Positions 7,621 to 15,778 of a stretch of DNA of 64,000 nucleotides are shown one piece after another; the first letter of the stretch is position 1; each line of letters opens with the position of its first letter. This stretch comes from Runella aurantiaca. Its GTDB lineage: Bacteria > Bacteroidota > Bacteroidia > Cytophagales > Spirosomataceae. The translations under genes were made by a program, and so were the position numbers. The DNA is taken from positions 62,001-126,000 of the forward strand of contig NZ_QPIW01000012.1 of the NCBI RefSeq assembly GCF_003339505.1. The letters run 5' to 3'. A model generated the notes under the pieces. That model saw only the letters and a list, made by a program, of their open reading frames with translations, ran no database searches and was not told the DNA's origin.

Positions 7621-9336
7621 TTAGTGTGACTCTCTACTCACTTTGTGCCCTGATTTGCCAATCAAAAAGTCAAAATCACAACCCTCGTGCGATTGGGTCA
7701 CGTGCTCAATGTAAAGTTTGTTGTGGCCTCGGTTGTAGCCCAAATCAATCGGCGTCCAAGCCGCCCGACGACGCGCGATTTCATCGTCTGAAACGTGCCA
7801 GTGAATATAGCGTTCGTGAATGTCAACTTCGATGATGTCGCCGTTTTCCACCAATCCCAGATTACCGCCGATGGCACTCTCGGGAGAAGCGTGTAACAAA
7901 ACCGTTCCGTAGGCCGTTCCGCTCATACGGGCATCAGAAATACGCACCATGTCCGTCACTCCTTTTTCCAACAGTTTTTTAGGCAACGCCATGTTACCAA
8001 CTTCAGGCATTCCCGGATAGCCTTTTGGCCCTACATTTTTAAGGACCATTACGCAGGTCTCGTCAATGTCCAGCGCGGGGTCTTCGATACGAGCATGATA
8101 ATCTTCAATTGACTCAAACACCACAGCACGGCCTTTGTGCTTCATCAAATGCGCCGAAGCCGCCGAAGGTTTAATAACAGCACCATTTTCGCACAAATTG
8201 CCTTTAATAACTGCAATTCCTCCTTCTTCCAAAATCGGCGATTCTCCCGATGCAATCACGTCAGGGTTCCAGTTTTTGGCATTTAATGAATTATCAATCA
8301 ATGATTTACCATTTACGGTTATTACGTTTTTGTGTAAATGCTCCTTCATTTCATTGATGACCACCTGCAATCCGCCCGCGTAGAAATAATCTTCCATGAG
8401 GTATTTACCAGAAGGCATCACATTCAATAAAAACGGCATCCGTGAACCTACCCGGTCAAAGTCGTCCAACGTCAAGTCTACACCAACCCGACCCGCGATA
8501 GCCAGCAAGTGCAACACAAAATTGGTAGAACCTCCCACGCCCGCATTGAGCATAATAGCGTTTTCGAAGGCTTCTCGGGTCAATATTTTTGAAAGTGTCA
8601 GGTTTTCTTTGACCATTTCTACAATACGCATTCCCGTCATGTGGGCATTCATTTTCTTGCGAGAATCAGCGGCAGGAATCGCCGACAGCCCCGGCAGCGT
8701 AAGCCCCAAAGCTTCTGCCATGGTCGCCATGGTAGAGGCCGTACCCATCGTAGAGCAGTGACCAATACTGCGACTCATACAACTCTCCGCTTCTTCAAAT
8801 TCTTCGGGGGTCATTTTGCCCGTTTTGAGGTCATCGGCAAAACGCCACACGTCTGTGCCCGAACCGATGGCTTTGCCTTGAAAACGACCCGCCAACATCG
8901 GCCCGCCGGGCAATACAATCGTGGGTAAATCGACACTCGCTGCACCCATGATGAGCGAAGGGGTAGTTTTGTCGCAACCCGTCAATAAGACAATCCCATC
9001 GAAAGGATTGGCACGAATACTTTCCTCGACCGACATACTCGCCAGATTGCGATATAGCATGGCCGTAGGACGAATAAGGGTTTCCCCCAAAGACATCACT
9101 GGAAATTCCAAGGGAAAACCACCCGCTTCGTAAATACCGTTTTTAACACTCTGGGCCAAGTCACGAAAGTGGCCGTTGCAAGGTGTTACTTCCGACCACG
9201 TATTACAAATACCAATCACGGGTTTCCCCTTAAATTGGTGCGGCGCATGGCCTTGGTTTTTCATCCAACTGCGGTAAATAAAACCGTCTTTACCTTCTTT
9301 GCCAAACCAGTCCTGGCTGCGGAGTTCATTTTCCAT
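7621..9336 (-). CDS. IlvD/EDD-family sugar-acid dehydratase (L-arabinonate/D-xylonate type)
   Basis: This is a 571-residue Fe-S dehydratase of the IlvD/Edd family. The ligands of the cluster are visible in GICNTWSEVTPCNGH, LTGCDKTTPS and IGHCSTMGTAS, and KPSAAS and RISDARMSGTAYG follow in the C-terminal half. The opening (RSQDWFG, GFIYRSWMKNQGH) and the ending (DFLIGKSGHKVSRESH) match characterised L-arabinonate and D-xylonate dehydratases rather than true dihydroxy-acid dehydratase. The likely reaction is dehydration of an aldonic acid to a 2-keto-3-deoxy acid. An automated 'ilvD' label would be misleading even though ilvE lies 1.5 kb away. No sugar dehydrogenase or aldolase partner is adjacent. 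Confidence 0.85.
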   Translation of the reverse strand: MENELRSQDWFGKEGKDGFIYRSWMKNQGHAPHQFKGKPVIGICNTWSEVTPCNGHFRDLAQSVKNGIYEAGGFPLEFPVMSLGETLIRPTAMLYRNLASMSVEESIRANPFDGIVLLTGCDKTTPSLIMGAASVDLPTIVLPGGPMLAGRFQGKAIGSGTDVWRFADDLKTGKMTPEEFEEAESCMSRSIGHCSTMGTASTMATMAEALGLTLPGLSAIPAADSRKKMNAHMTGMRIVEMVKENLTLSKILTREAFENAIMLNAGVGGSTNFVLHLLAIAGRVGVDLTLDDFDRVGSRMPFLLNVMPSGKYLMEDYFYAGGLQVVINEMKEHLHKNVITVNGKSLIDNSLNAKNWNPDVIASGESPILEEGGIAVIKGNLCENGAVIKPSAASAHLMKHKGRAVVFESIEDYHARIEDPALDIDETCVMVLKNVGPKGYPGMPEVGNMALPKKLLEKGVTDMVRISDARMSGTAYGTVLLHASPESAIGGNLGLVENGDIIEVDIHERYIHWHVSDDEIARRRAAWTPIDLGYNRGHNKLYIEHVTQSHEGCDFDFLIGKSGHKVSRESH

Positions 9337-9507
9337 GTGTATAATTTCGGATTACTGAATGCTATTGTTGATTTACCATAGGAAGACCAAAATCATCAAA
9401 ATCTAATATTTATTTAGCGAAGGGCGCGAGGGATTTTTTAATAAAAGCGCACTATCTACTAAAAAGACTTCAAAAAGAATCAAGAGAAGATACATTATTA
9501 GGGACAC

Positions 9508-9933
9508 TTAGGCTATTTTTCGTAGGTAGAATGTCCGAATAAGCCAATACGCCAACAACCCAATCGGCCCCAACATAAAGCAGAAAAAAAGCGGTAGTAC
9601 AATCCACCCTTGCGGGATATTTTTCTCTTGGGAATCTTTCAACACAAAACTTCCTGCTACCAAATCAAACGCTAAATAGTGAATCCACCCAGCCAACACC
9701 GCGCCGTCTCCGCCTTTAGAAAATAAACTTTTGACCCCCTCAAACGTACTGAAGTCATTGAAATTCAACGGCCCACCGCTGAAAATAAAATACGCATATA
9801 AGCACGCCAGCAAAACGGGAATCAGGTACGAGCGCACCAGCCACTCTGTAAAGCGCCAACGCGGCGCAACAATCATCAGAAGCCATTGGGGCAACACGAG
9901 GGCATTTGCAATTTGAAAAGCAGTTTCTATCAT
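9508..9933 (-). CDS. ABA4-like (DUF4281) integral membrane protein
   Basis: This protein of about 141 residues has four probable membrane helices. MIETAFQIANALVLPQWLLMI at the start, the RSYLIPVLLACLYAY helix and the HYLAFDLVAGSF motif match the ABA4-like family, named after the plant protein needed for neoxanthin formation. Bacterial members have no settled function. The open frame extends to 9975, but the Met at 9933 places the first helix normally and is preferred. It is monocistronic between the dehydratase and the divergent adenosyltransferase. Confidence 0.8.
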   Translation of the reverse strand: MIETAFQIANALVLPQWLLMIVAPRWRFTEWLVRSYLIPVLLACLYAYFIFSGGPLNFNDFSTFEGVKSLFSKGGDGAVLAGWIHYLAFDLVAGSFVLKDSQEKNIPQGWIVLPLFFCFMLGPIGLLAYWLIRTFYLRKIA

Positions 9934-10081
9934 TGTATTTTGGATTGGGGTAAGCCTCTTTATTTCAATCTTCAATTTACATGTTTTAAGCAGAATTAAA
10001 CCGTTTTACCCATTAGTTTGTTGGAACACTAAAAACAGGCAAGTCGAACAAAGAATGATTGACCAGCCAGACCAACAATAC

Positions 10082-10636
10082 ATGAAAATTTATACAAAAA
10101 CGGGTGACAAAGGCACCACTTCGCTCGTGGGCGGGACACGCGTCAGTAAGGCAGATTTACGAATCGATACTTACGGCACGGTAGATGAGCTCAATTCCTA
10201 CATCGGCTTAGTCCGCGACCAACCAGTGAATGAAGTACGCCGCGATTTTTTAAAATACATTCAGGACCGCCTCTTTACGATTGGCTCCATTTTGGCCTCC
10301 GAGCCTGACAACAAAAAACACTTTATCCCTGACCTCCACGAAGAAGACATCGTCGCTTTGGAGCTTGCCATGGACGAAATGAACACCGTACTTGAGCCCA
10401 TGCGTTCGTTCATTCTGCCGGGGGGGCATCCTTCGGTCTCGTTTGGGCACGTGGCCCGGACGGTGTGCCGGCGGGCCGAGCGTTTGGTCATTGCACTCAA
10501 TGAATCTGAACCCGTTGAAGCCGAGGTGATTCGGTACTTAAACCGTCTTTCTGATTATTTATTTGTGCTTTCGCGAAAAATGGCACAGGAATTGGGAATA
10601 GAAGAAATAAAATGGGCTGGCCGTAAATCATCATAG
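10082..10636 (+). CDS. Cob(I)yrinic acid a,c-diamide adenosyltransferase (PduO type)
   Basis: The enzyme transfers the adenosyl group of ATP to cob(I)alamin to make coenzyme B12. Family marks are the N-terminal KIYTKTGDKGTTSLVGG (ATP loop), VDELNSYIG, ILPGG and the helix with RRAERLV near the C-terminus. An upstream ATG at 10055 would add nine polar residues; the start at 10082 puts the conserved KIYTKTGDKG at the usual place. It is presumably needed for B12-dependent enzymes elsewhere in the genome. Confidence 0.92.
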   Translation: MKIYTKTGDKGTTSLVGGTRVSKADLRIDTYGTVDELNSYIGLVRDQPVNEVRRDFLKYIQDRLFTIGSILASEPDNKKHFIPDLHEEDIVALELAMDEMNTVLEPMRSFILPGGHPSVSFGHVARTVCRRAERLVIALNESEPVEAEVIRYLNRLSDYLFVLSRKMAQELGIEEIKWAGRKSS

Positions 10637-10684
10637 GGACAGACGCAACGCTACAAAAGGGCTGACGCAAGGCCTGCCCCTACG
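10636..10684. repeat. REP-like palindromic repeat (GTAGGGGCAGG family)
   Basis: Immediately after the adenosyltransferase stop, read on the - strand, is GTAGGGGCAGGCCTTGCGTC followed by AGCCC, and then a partial second copy (GTAGCGTTGCGTCTGTCCC). The core folds as GGGC...GCCC. Sister copies lie at 12801-12825 and 17466-17490. Confidence 0.65.
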
Positions 10685-10764
10685 GGTTCAATTCATTTTT
10701 TTGATAACTAAACTGATATTTTCTTGTCTTTTCGCCGAAAAATAAAAATATTTGCATTGACAAC

Positions 10765-10772
10765 TAATTTTG
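10765..10772 (+). promoter_or_regulatory. Possible -7 element for ilvE
   Basis: TAATTTTG matches TAnnTTTG and lies about 90 nt before the ilvE start in an AT-rich stretch. No good -33 element is seen at the expected spacing. Confidence 0.28.
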
Positions 10773-10862
10773 GTCTTTCAACACACTAAGTGCTGATACA
10801 GAACAGTTGATACTTAGAAATCAGATACAATAATTGCTTACATACAGTAAACCACCAACACG

Positions 10863-11930
10863 ATGACAACGGACACATTGGCCATGGAAATCAAACGCGT
10901 AGAAGCTTCGCGTATCCATGAAGTAGATTTCGACAATTTGGTATTTGGTCGCCATTATTCAGACCACATGTTTGTCGCCGACTATATCAACGGCGAATGG
11001 ACCAACCTTCAAATTGTCCCCTATGCCAACCTCAGCCTCAGCCCCGCCACCGCCGCTCTCCATTACGGACAAGCGATTTTTGAAGGAATGAAAGCCTACA
11101 AAAACGAAGCAGGCGAGCCACTGATGTTCCGTCCGCTAGACAACTGGGCGCGTTTTAACAAGTCGGCCGCGCGTATGTGTATGCCAGAAGTCCCCGAAGA
11201 AATTTTCATGGGCGGCCTCACTGAATTGCTCCGTACAGATGCGGCTTGGATTCCTACCACGCCCGACTCCTCGTTGTATATCCGTCCGTATATGTTTTCT
11301 ACCGACGCATACATCGGCGTAAAACCTTCCGACACTTATAAGTTTATCATCTTTACGGGGCCTGTAGGTAAGTATTATTCAAAACCTCCCCGCGTAAAAG
11401 TTGAACAACATTATATCCGCGCTGCCGAAGGTGGCGTTGGTGCCGCCAAATGCGCTGGTAATTACGGTGGCTCACTCTATCCCGCACGCTTGGCACAACA
11501 ACAAGGCTACGACCAAATCATCTGGACCGACGCCCGTGACCATGCCTTTGTGGAAGAATCAGGTACGATGAACGTCATGTTTGTGATTGACGGTAAACTC
11601 ATCACACCAGCTACTTCCGATACCATTTTGAACGGAATAACGCGCAACAGCATCGTAGACATTGCCCATCACTGGAATATGCCCGTTGAAGAGCGTAAAG
11701 TTTCGGTCAAAGAAGTGATTGATGCCTTAAAAGAGGGTCGTTTAGAAGCGGCGTTTGGGGCAGGTACAGCCGTAGTTGTGTCACCTTTTGGGGTTATTGG
11801 TTTTGAAGGAACCGATTACGAACTTCCTGCCGTAACCGAAGGTTCATTTGCTTCTCGCGTTAAAGATTTTTTAACCGATATCCGTACTGGAAAAACAGAA
11901 GACCCTTTTGGATGGGTTGTGAAGGCATAA
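10863..11930 (+). CDS. ilvE: Branched-chain amino acid aminotransferase
   Basis: This PLP enzyme interconverts leucine, isoleucine and valine with their 2-keto acids, using glutamate/2-oxoglutarate. At 355 residues it belongs to the longer, eukaryote-like BCAT group. Motifs visible are HYGQAIFEGMKAY, the SLYIRPYMF region, the PLP-lysine segment GAAKCAGNYGGSL, and EESGTMNVMFV with the cofactor phosphate-binding NGITRNSI. The gene is complete and monocistronic, with a strong terminator at 11957. Confidence 0.95.
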   Translation: MTTDTLAMEIKRVEASRIHEVDFDNLVFGRHYSDHMFVADYINGEWTNLQIVPYANLSLSPATAALHYGQAIFEGMKAYKNEAGEPLMFRPLDNWARFNKSAARMCMPEVPEEIFMGGLTELLRTDAAWIPTTPDSSLYIRPYMFSTDAYIGVKPSDTYKFIIFTGPVGKYYSKPPRVKVEQHYIRAAEGGVGAAKCAGNYGGSLYPARLAQQQGYDQIIWTDARDHAFVEESGTMNVMFVIDGKLITPATSDTILNGITRNSIVDIAHHWNMPVEERKVSVKEVIDALKEGRLEAAFGAGTAVVVSPFGVIGFEGTDYELPAVTEGSFASRVKDFLTDIRTGKTEDPFGWVVKA

Positions 11931-11956
11931 ATTCATCATATTTCCTAGCTTATCTA

Positions 11957-11993
11957 AGCGTCGGACGGTTTGGAACCGTCTGACGCTTTTTTT
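11957..11993 (+). terminator. Rho-independent terminator of ilvE
   Basis: A strong stem (AGCGTCGGACGGTT with AACCGTCTGACGCT) and a 3-nt loop are followed by seven T. Its sequence is a relative of the 7554-7588 hairpin. Confidence 0.88.
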
Positions 11994-12070
11994 ATGCTGT
12001 CAACGTTTTGTTTTTCCTTTTCGAATGTTTTGAGACTTTGAAATGTTAGATTTGTAAAAATGACAAGCTT

Positions 12071-12304
12071 ATGTACACCGCAATCAAAGGAATTTACGAG
12101 AATGGAGTGCTGACATTTCTGGAACCTGTACCAAATCTTGAAAAATCGGAAGTTTTGGTCATGTTTCTGAACGAAGAAAAGCCTACTAAAACAAAAAAAA
12201 GAATACCAGGCAGTTTGAAACGCCTAGGTGAACTCCAAGGAAAGCGTTATAGTATTCCAGATGACTTTAACGAACCGCTTGACGACTTAAAAGAGTATAT
12301 GTAA
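12071..12304 (+). CDS. Antitoxin of a PIN-toxin pair (DUF104/AF2212-like)
   Basis: This 77-residue protein starts MYTAIKGIYENGVLTFLEPV, the beta-strand pattern of the AF2212-like antitoxins. It continues with a basic linker (TKTKKR) and a C-terminal helix (EPLDDLKEYM) that would dock on the toxin. The stop overlaps the start of the downstream PIN gene by one base (TAATG), the typical translational coupling of type II toxin-antitoxin operons. The partner is frameshifted, so the antitoxin may now be an orphan. Confidence 0.75.
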   Translation: MYTAIKGIYENGVLTFLEPVPNLEKSEVLVMFLNEEKPTKTKKRIPGSLKRLGELQGKRYSIPDDFNEPLDDLKEYM

Positions 12305-12704
12305 TGGACTATCTTGTTGATACTCAAATTATAATTTGGTTTCAGTTATTCGACGATAAATTAAAAACGTCCCTTTACGACTTACTTGCTGACGGAAAAA
12401 CTCCATATTTGTCAGCCAAATCAGCTTATTTGAAATTGCTATCAAGCAGAGAATCGGAAAATTACCAGAACTAGAAACCCCCATAGAAGACTTAATTGAA
12501 ATAATTCAAAATGATGGTTTTGAAATATTGTCTCTTAAAAACAGACATATCAATTTATATCATTCTGTTCCCTTATTAGAAACTCATAAAGACCCATTCG
12601 ACCGACTTATCATTGCAACGGCAATGGCTGAAAGTTTACCAGTCATTTCAGCTGATGAGAAATTTAAGTTGTATAAGGAGTTCATTACCCTTATTGAAGC
12701 CTGA
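12304..12704 (+). pseudogene. PIN-domain (VapC-like) toxin, frameshifted
   Basis: Frame 1 from the ATG at 12304 gives MDYLVDTQIIIWFQLF... and stops at 12472-12474 after 56 codons. The next frame carries the rest from about 12410: FVSQISLFEIAIKQRIGKL, then HKDPFDRLIIATAMAE and VISADEKF, ending at TGA 12702-12704. Restoring one missing base near 12400-12412 yields a 133-residue PIN protein with the expected acidic residues (Asp in VDTQ, Glu in LFEIA, Asp in PFDRL, Asp in SADEK). All four survive, so the break is recent, a sequencing error, or a phase-type switch. PIN toxins of this type are RNases. Confidence 0.82.
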
Positions 12705-12735
12705 CATTCTTCTGCAACACCTCCCTCATTTTGTT

Positions 12736-12825
12736 TCGCGCAAGGCCAAGGCGAGCCCTCCCTTGGATGGGCGGAGACGAGCGATGACTTTCCCTTGAAT
12801 GGGTGTAAGCAAGCCCCGCCCCTAC
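12736..12825. repeat. REP-like repeat cluster at the 3' end of the glycosyltransferase
   Basis: The - strand reads GTAGGGGCGGGGCTTGC followed by TTACACCC (12825-12801), then CCATCCAAGGGAGGGCTCGCCTTGGCCTTGC-like sequence toward 12736. The first block shares its core with the repeats at 10636 and 17466. The glycosyltransferase stop codon (12822-12824) falls inside the repeat. No gene fits the interval 12705-12821. Confidence 0.55.
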
Positions 12826-13562
12826 CGTAGTTTTTTGTACTTTAAATACGTATAACGGGCATTTTCTTTGGCAATAAACCAACCATAATACCCATCTAAG
12901 AAGCCAAATTTGAAGATATATTCTACCAAAAACCGAAATGCTGGACTGAGGTAGACTTTAATAAAAGAAGCTTTTTTACCTATTTTTCGCCCTTTTTCGG
13001 CAAAAAGTGTACTATATCGGTCGGTTTTATCGATAAATTGTTCGGGTGTATCAACGGTATAATGGTGTACGTACCCCGTCAGTTTTTTTACAATATGTTC
13101 TGGTTTGAGCGTCAACCCTTCATGGACCGCGTCAGTATTCCACTGAATCTTTTTTTTATTAAAAATTCGGACGTGGGATTCTGGATTCCAACCCCCAAAG
13201 CGAATCAACTTCCCCGCAAAAACCGTTCTGAAAGGCAAATCATAGGCATCAGCCTCTGGGGCGGGAGTGAAGGCCTGTTTTATACTTTCAATTAACTCCG
13301 GGCTTACTACTTCGTCATCGTCAACTGATAAAATCCAATCGTATTTTGCCCACTGATTACCAAAATTTTTCTGCTCGGAATACCCCGTCCAAGGTCGTTC
13401 GAGCACGTTGGCTCCCGCTGCCCGGGCTACTTTCCGGGTAAGGTCGGTGCTGCCAGAATCCACAACTACAATATCATTGGTGAGAGCTTTAAGGGCTTCA
13501 ATCGTTTTAGCGATTTTCTTTTCTTGGTTTACGGTAATAATAACGGCCGAAAGCGAGGTCAT
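12822..13562 (-). CDS. Family 2 glycosyltransferase (WaaE/KdtX-like)
   Basis: This GT-A fold inverting glycosyltransferase probably works in lipopolysaccharide core or surface-glycan assembly on the cytoplasmic side. The N-terminus SLSAVIITVNQEKKIAKTIE is the nucleotide-binding strand, IVVVDSGSTD follows, and the metal-binding SVDDDE is near residue 90. ESHVRIFNKKKIQW and HEGL are typical of the WaaE/KdtX branch. The reading frame extends six codons upstream (13580); the Met at 13562 begins directly with the Rossmann strand and is preferred. The gene stands alone, so the acceptor is unknown. Confidence 0.87.
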   Translation of the reverse strand: MTSLSAVIITVNQEKKIAKTIEALKALTNDIVVVDSGSTDLTRKVARAAGANVLERPWTGYSEQKNFGNQWAKYDWILSVDDDEVVSPELIESIKQAFTPAPEADAYDLPFRTVFAGKLIRFGGWNPESHVRIFNKKKIQWNTDAVHEGLTLKPEHIVKKLTGYVHHYTVDTPEQFIDKTDRYSTLFAEKGRKIGKKASFIKVYLSPAFRFLVEYIFKFGFLDGYYGWFIAKENARYTYLKYKKLR

Positions 13563-13685
13563 GGCGTATTTTTTATACATTTCTAAAGCGCAACCTACTG
13601 TTTTCTCCCCAATGCAACAAATAATAACCCTCTAAGGCAATGGTTATTTAGGGGAAGATATACACTCAACTGCTTTTTGGGAGGC

Positions 13686-15551
13686 TTATCCCACTTCAAC
13701 AAACGCTCTTTCAGTAAAAACCAAAGGCGTAGCAAGGGGCAAAGTGAGTTCGATGATTGTGCCCTGATTGGGTGCTGATTGCACCGTCATACTACCGTCA
13801 AGTTCTTCCACCCGTTTTTCCATGTTAAAAAGTCCGTTGCCGCTGCCTTTCACGGCTTCTTTGTCAAAACCTATTCCATCATCTTTAATCTCAAGATGAA
13901 GTTGCTGGTTTTTTCTACAAATCTTTATCCAAACATTCCGTGCCTGCGCATATTTGGCGGCATTGTTGATGGCTTCTTTAAAAATAAGGTAAAAATTATA
14001 CTGTTGATTGGAGGGCAGTTTATAGCCTTTCAATTCTTCAGAAATACAAAAATCGTAGTGAATGTGCTTTGGTTCAAGCATTTCTGACGCAAAAATCTTC
14101 ATCTTGGTCGTGATACTCTCCAGGCTATCATTCATGGGGCGAGTGGTCCAGATAATATCCCGAATTGTACTCACGGTTCGTTGCGAGTTAATGCTTATCA
14201 AGTCCAATAGTTCTTTTAGCTGTTCGTCTTTGTCCTTCAGTTGGCGTTTGGCCGCTTGGCTTAGCATCGCTACTCCGCTCAGCGTTGCGCCCAAATCATC
14301 GTGCAAATCGCGCGCAATCTGACTCCTAATTCGGTCCGATAACTGCATTTGACGAATGGTTTCGGCTTGTGCTTTTTGGGCATCGCGAATTTGTTTCAAC
14401 CGGTTTCTATAAAATGCATAACTCAAAACCCCCATCAACATTACAATAACTGACGCCAACGAAATAATCCAATAGGTTTGGCTCCTCAATTCTGCTTCCT
14501 GCGAAACCTTAATTTGTTTAAGACGATGGTTTTCTTTGTCTTTCTCGAAGGCGGTATATTTCAATTCAACCAGCTCGGCACGAACCACATTCTTTTTACG
14601 TTCAATCGAATCGCTCAGTGTTTTGTATGCCTGAAAATAGCCCAACGCTTCTTTATAGTCGCCTTTTATTTCCTCCAACTCCGCCATTTCCCGGTTGATA
14701 TGCGCGATTTCTACAATGGACCCAAACTCCGTAGCCGTTTCGAGGGCTTTTTGGAAGTATACTTTGGCGCTATCGAGTTTCTGTTGAAGCCGGAACGTCT
14801 TCGCTGATTCTTGATAACACTGAATTTGGAGTAGTTTTTCACCGTATTGTTGACTTTGTCGCGTGGCTTTCCCCATGTACCAAAGTGCCGTTGAAAACTC
14901 CCGACGGTCGTTGTAATTTCGGGCAATACCCAATAAAACCTGCGGTAATATCTGGTAATTTTGGTCGGCTTGCTCTGCCAATTTCAGGCCTTGTTCTAAG
15001 TACTTCAACGATTCTTCATAGCGGCCCATACGACGATATAAGTCCCCGATTTGCTCGTGATTGACCGCCATTCCCCGTATTTCATTCTTTTTTTTATTCA
15101 ACTCCAAGGCGCGAAAAGTATAATCTAGCGCCTTATCAAGTTGGTTCATGCTCTTGTAATTTTCGGCAATATTGTTCAGGCAAATCGCTTTGCCTCGCTC
15201 CCACCCCGTCTGTTCAAAAAGCTTCAACGCCGTAAGATAATATTCCTGCCCTTTGGCATAATTCCCTTCCAAAGACTCCAAAATGGCGTAATTGATAAAA
15301 CTTTGGCCGATATTGGTGTTGTTATTGAGTTTTTTGGCGAGCTGGTTGGCTTCATTGGCGTAACGCCACGCGGTAGTTTGGTCAATTTCGGAAAGGCGAT
15401 AAGCCAACCGATGGAGTGTCACAACGCGCGCGCTATCTTGGACGGGATGTGTAGCCAGCCAATGCCGCAGACTGTCGACTATCCGGTTTTGGGCCGTCAA
15501 TCCAATGCTTACCGCGTAAAACAAAGCAATAAAAGCCAATCTAATTTTCAT
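13686..15551 (-). CDS. TPR-containing sensor histidine kinase (HisKA_3 type)
   Basis: The layout is a signal peptide (to about residue 20), periplasmic TPR repeats (about 35-330, for example AICLNNIAENYKSMNQLDKA), one membrane helix near residues 360-380 (WIISLASVIVMLMGVLSYAF), a coiled coil, the dimerisation/phosphoacceptor helix with ARDLHDDLGATLSG (His acceptor), and an HATPase domain ending in GNGLFNMEKRVEEL. It is a NarL/LuxR-system kinase of the kind abundant in Cytophagales. No response regulator is adjacent, so the partner is elsewhere. Signal unknown. Confidence 0.92.
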   Translation of the reverse strand: MKIRLAFIALFYAVSIGLTAQNRIVDSLRHWLATHPVQDSARVVTLHRLAYRLSEIDQTTAWRYANEANQLAKKLNNNTNIGQSFINYAILESLEGNYAKGQEYYLTALKLFEQTGWERGKAICLNNIAENYKSMNQLDKALDYTFRALELNKKKNEIRGMAVNHEQIGDLYRRMGRYEESLKYLEQGLKLAEQADQNYQILPQVLLGIARNYNDRREFSTALWYMGKATRQSQQYGEKLLQIQCYQESAKTFRLQQKLDSAKVYFQKALETATEFGSIVEIAHINREMAELEEIKGDYKEALGYFQAYKTLSDSIERKKNVVRAELVELKYTAFEKDKENHRLKQIKVSQEAELRSQTYWIISLASVIVMLMGVLSYAFYRNRLKQIRDAQKAQAETIRQMQLSDRIRSQIARDLHDDLGATLSGVAMLSQAAKRQLKDKDEQLKELLDLISINSQRTVSTIRDIIWTTRPMNDSLESITTKMKIFASEMLEPKHIHYDFCISEELKGYKLPSNQQYNFYLIFKEAINNAAKYAQARNVWIKICRKNQQLHLEIKDDGIGFDKEAVKGSGNGLFNMEKRVEELDGSMTVQSAPNQGTIIELTLPLATPLVFTERAFVEVG

Positions 15552-15778
15552 AAGCGATAACGGGAAGCCATAATTATAAAACGAATTTGCTAATTTTCTT
15601 ATATCTTACCTACACCAATTTAGTTAATGGTAATTGTATCAAGATACAGCATTTATCTGACTTACTAGCAAAATACCGAATACGTGCCAGATTCGCACCT
15701 CTAGCCTGTGTGAGAAGCAATTAAAACCTCGCCATTATGGAAAAACGCAAGGTTTGATAAAGAAAATTGGGCAGACAC

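Noticed and set aside
9337-11930. Branched-chain amino acid operon (ilvD-ilvE)
   Set aside because: The two genes are on opposite strands, separated by unrelated genes, and the dehydratase looks like a sugar-acid enzyme.
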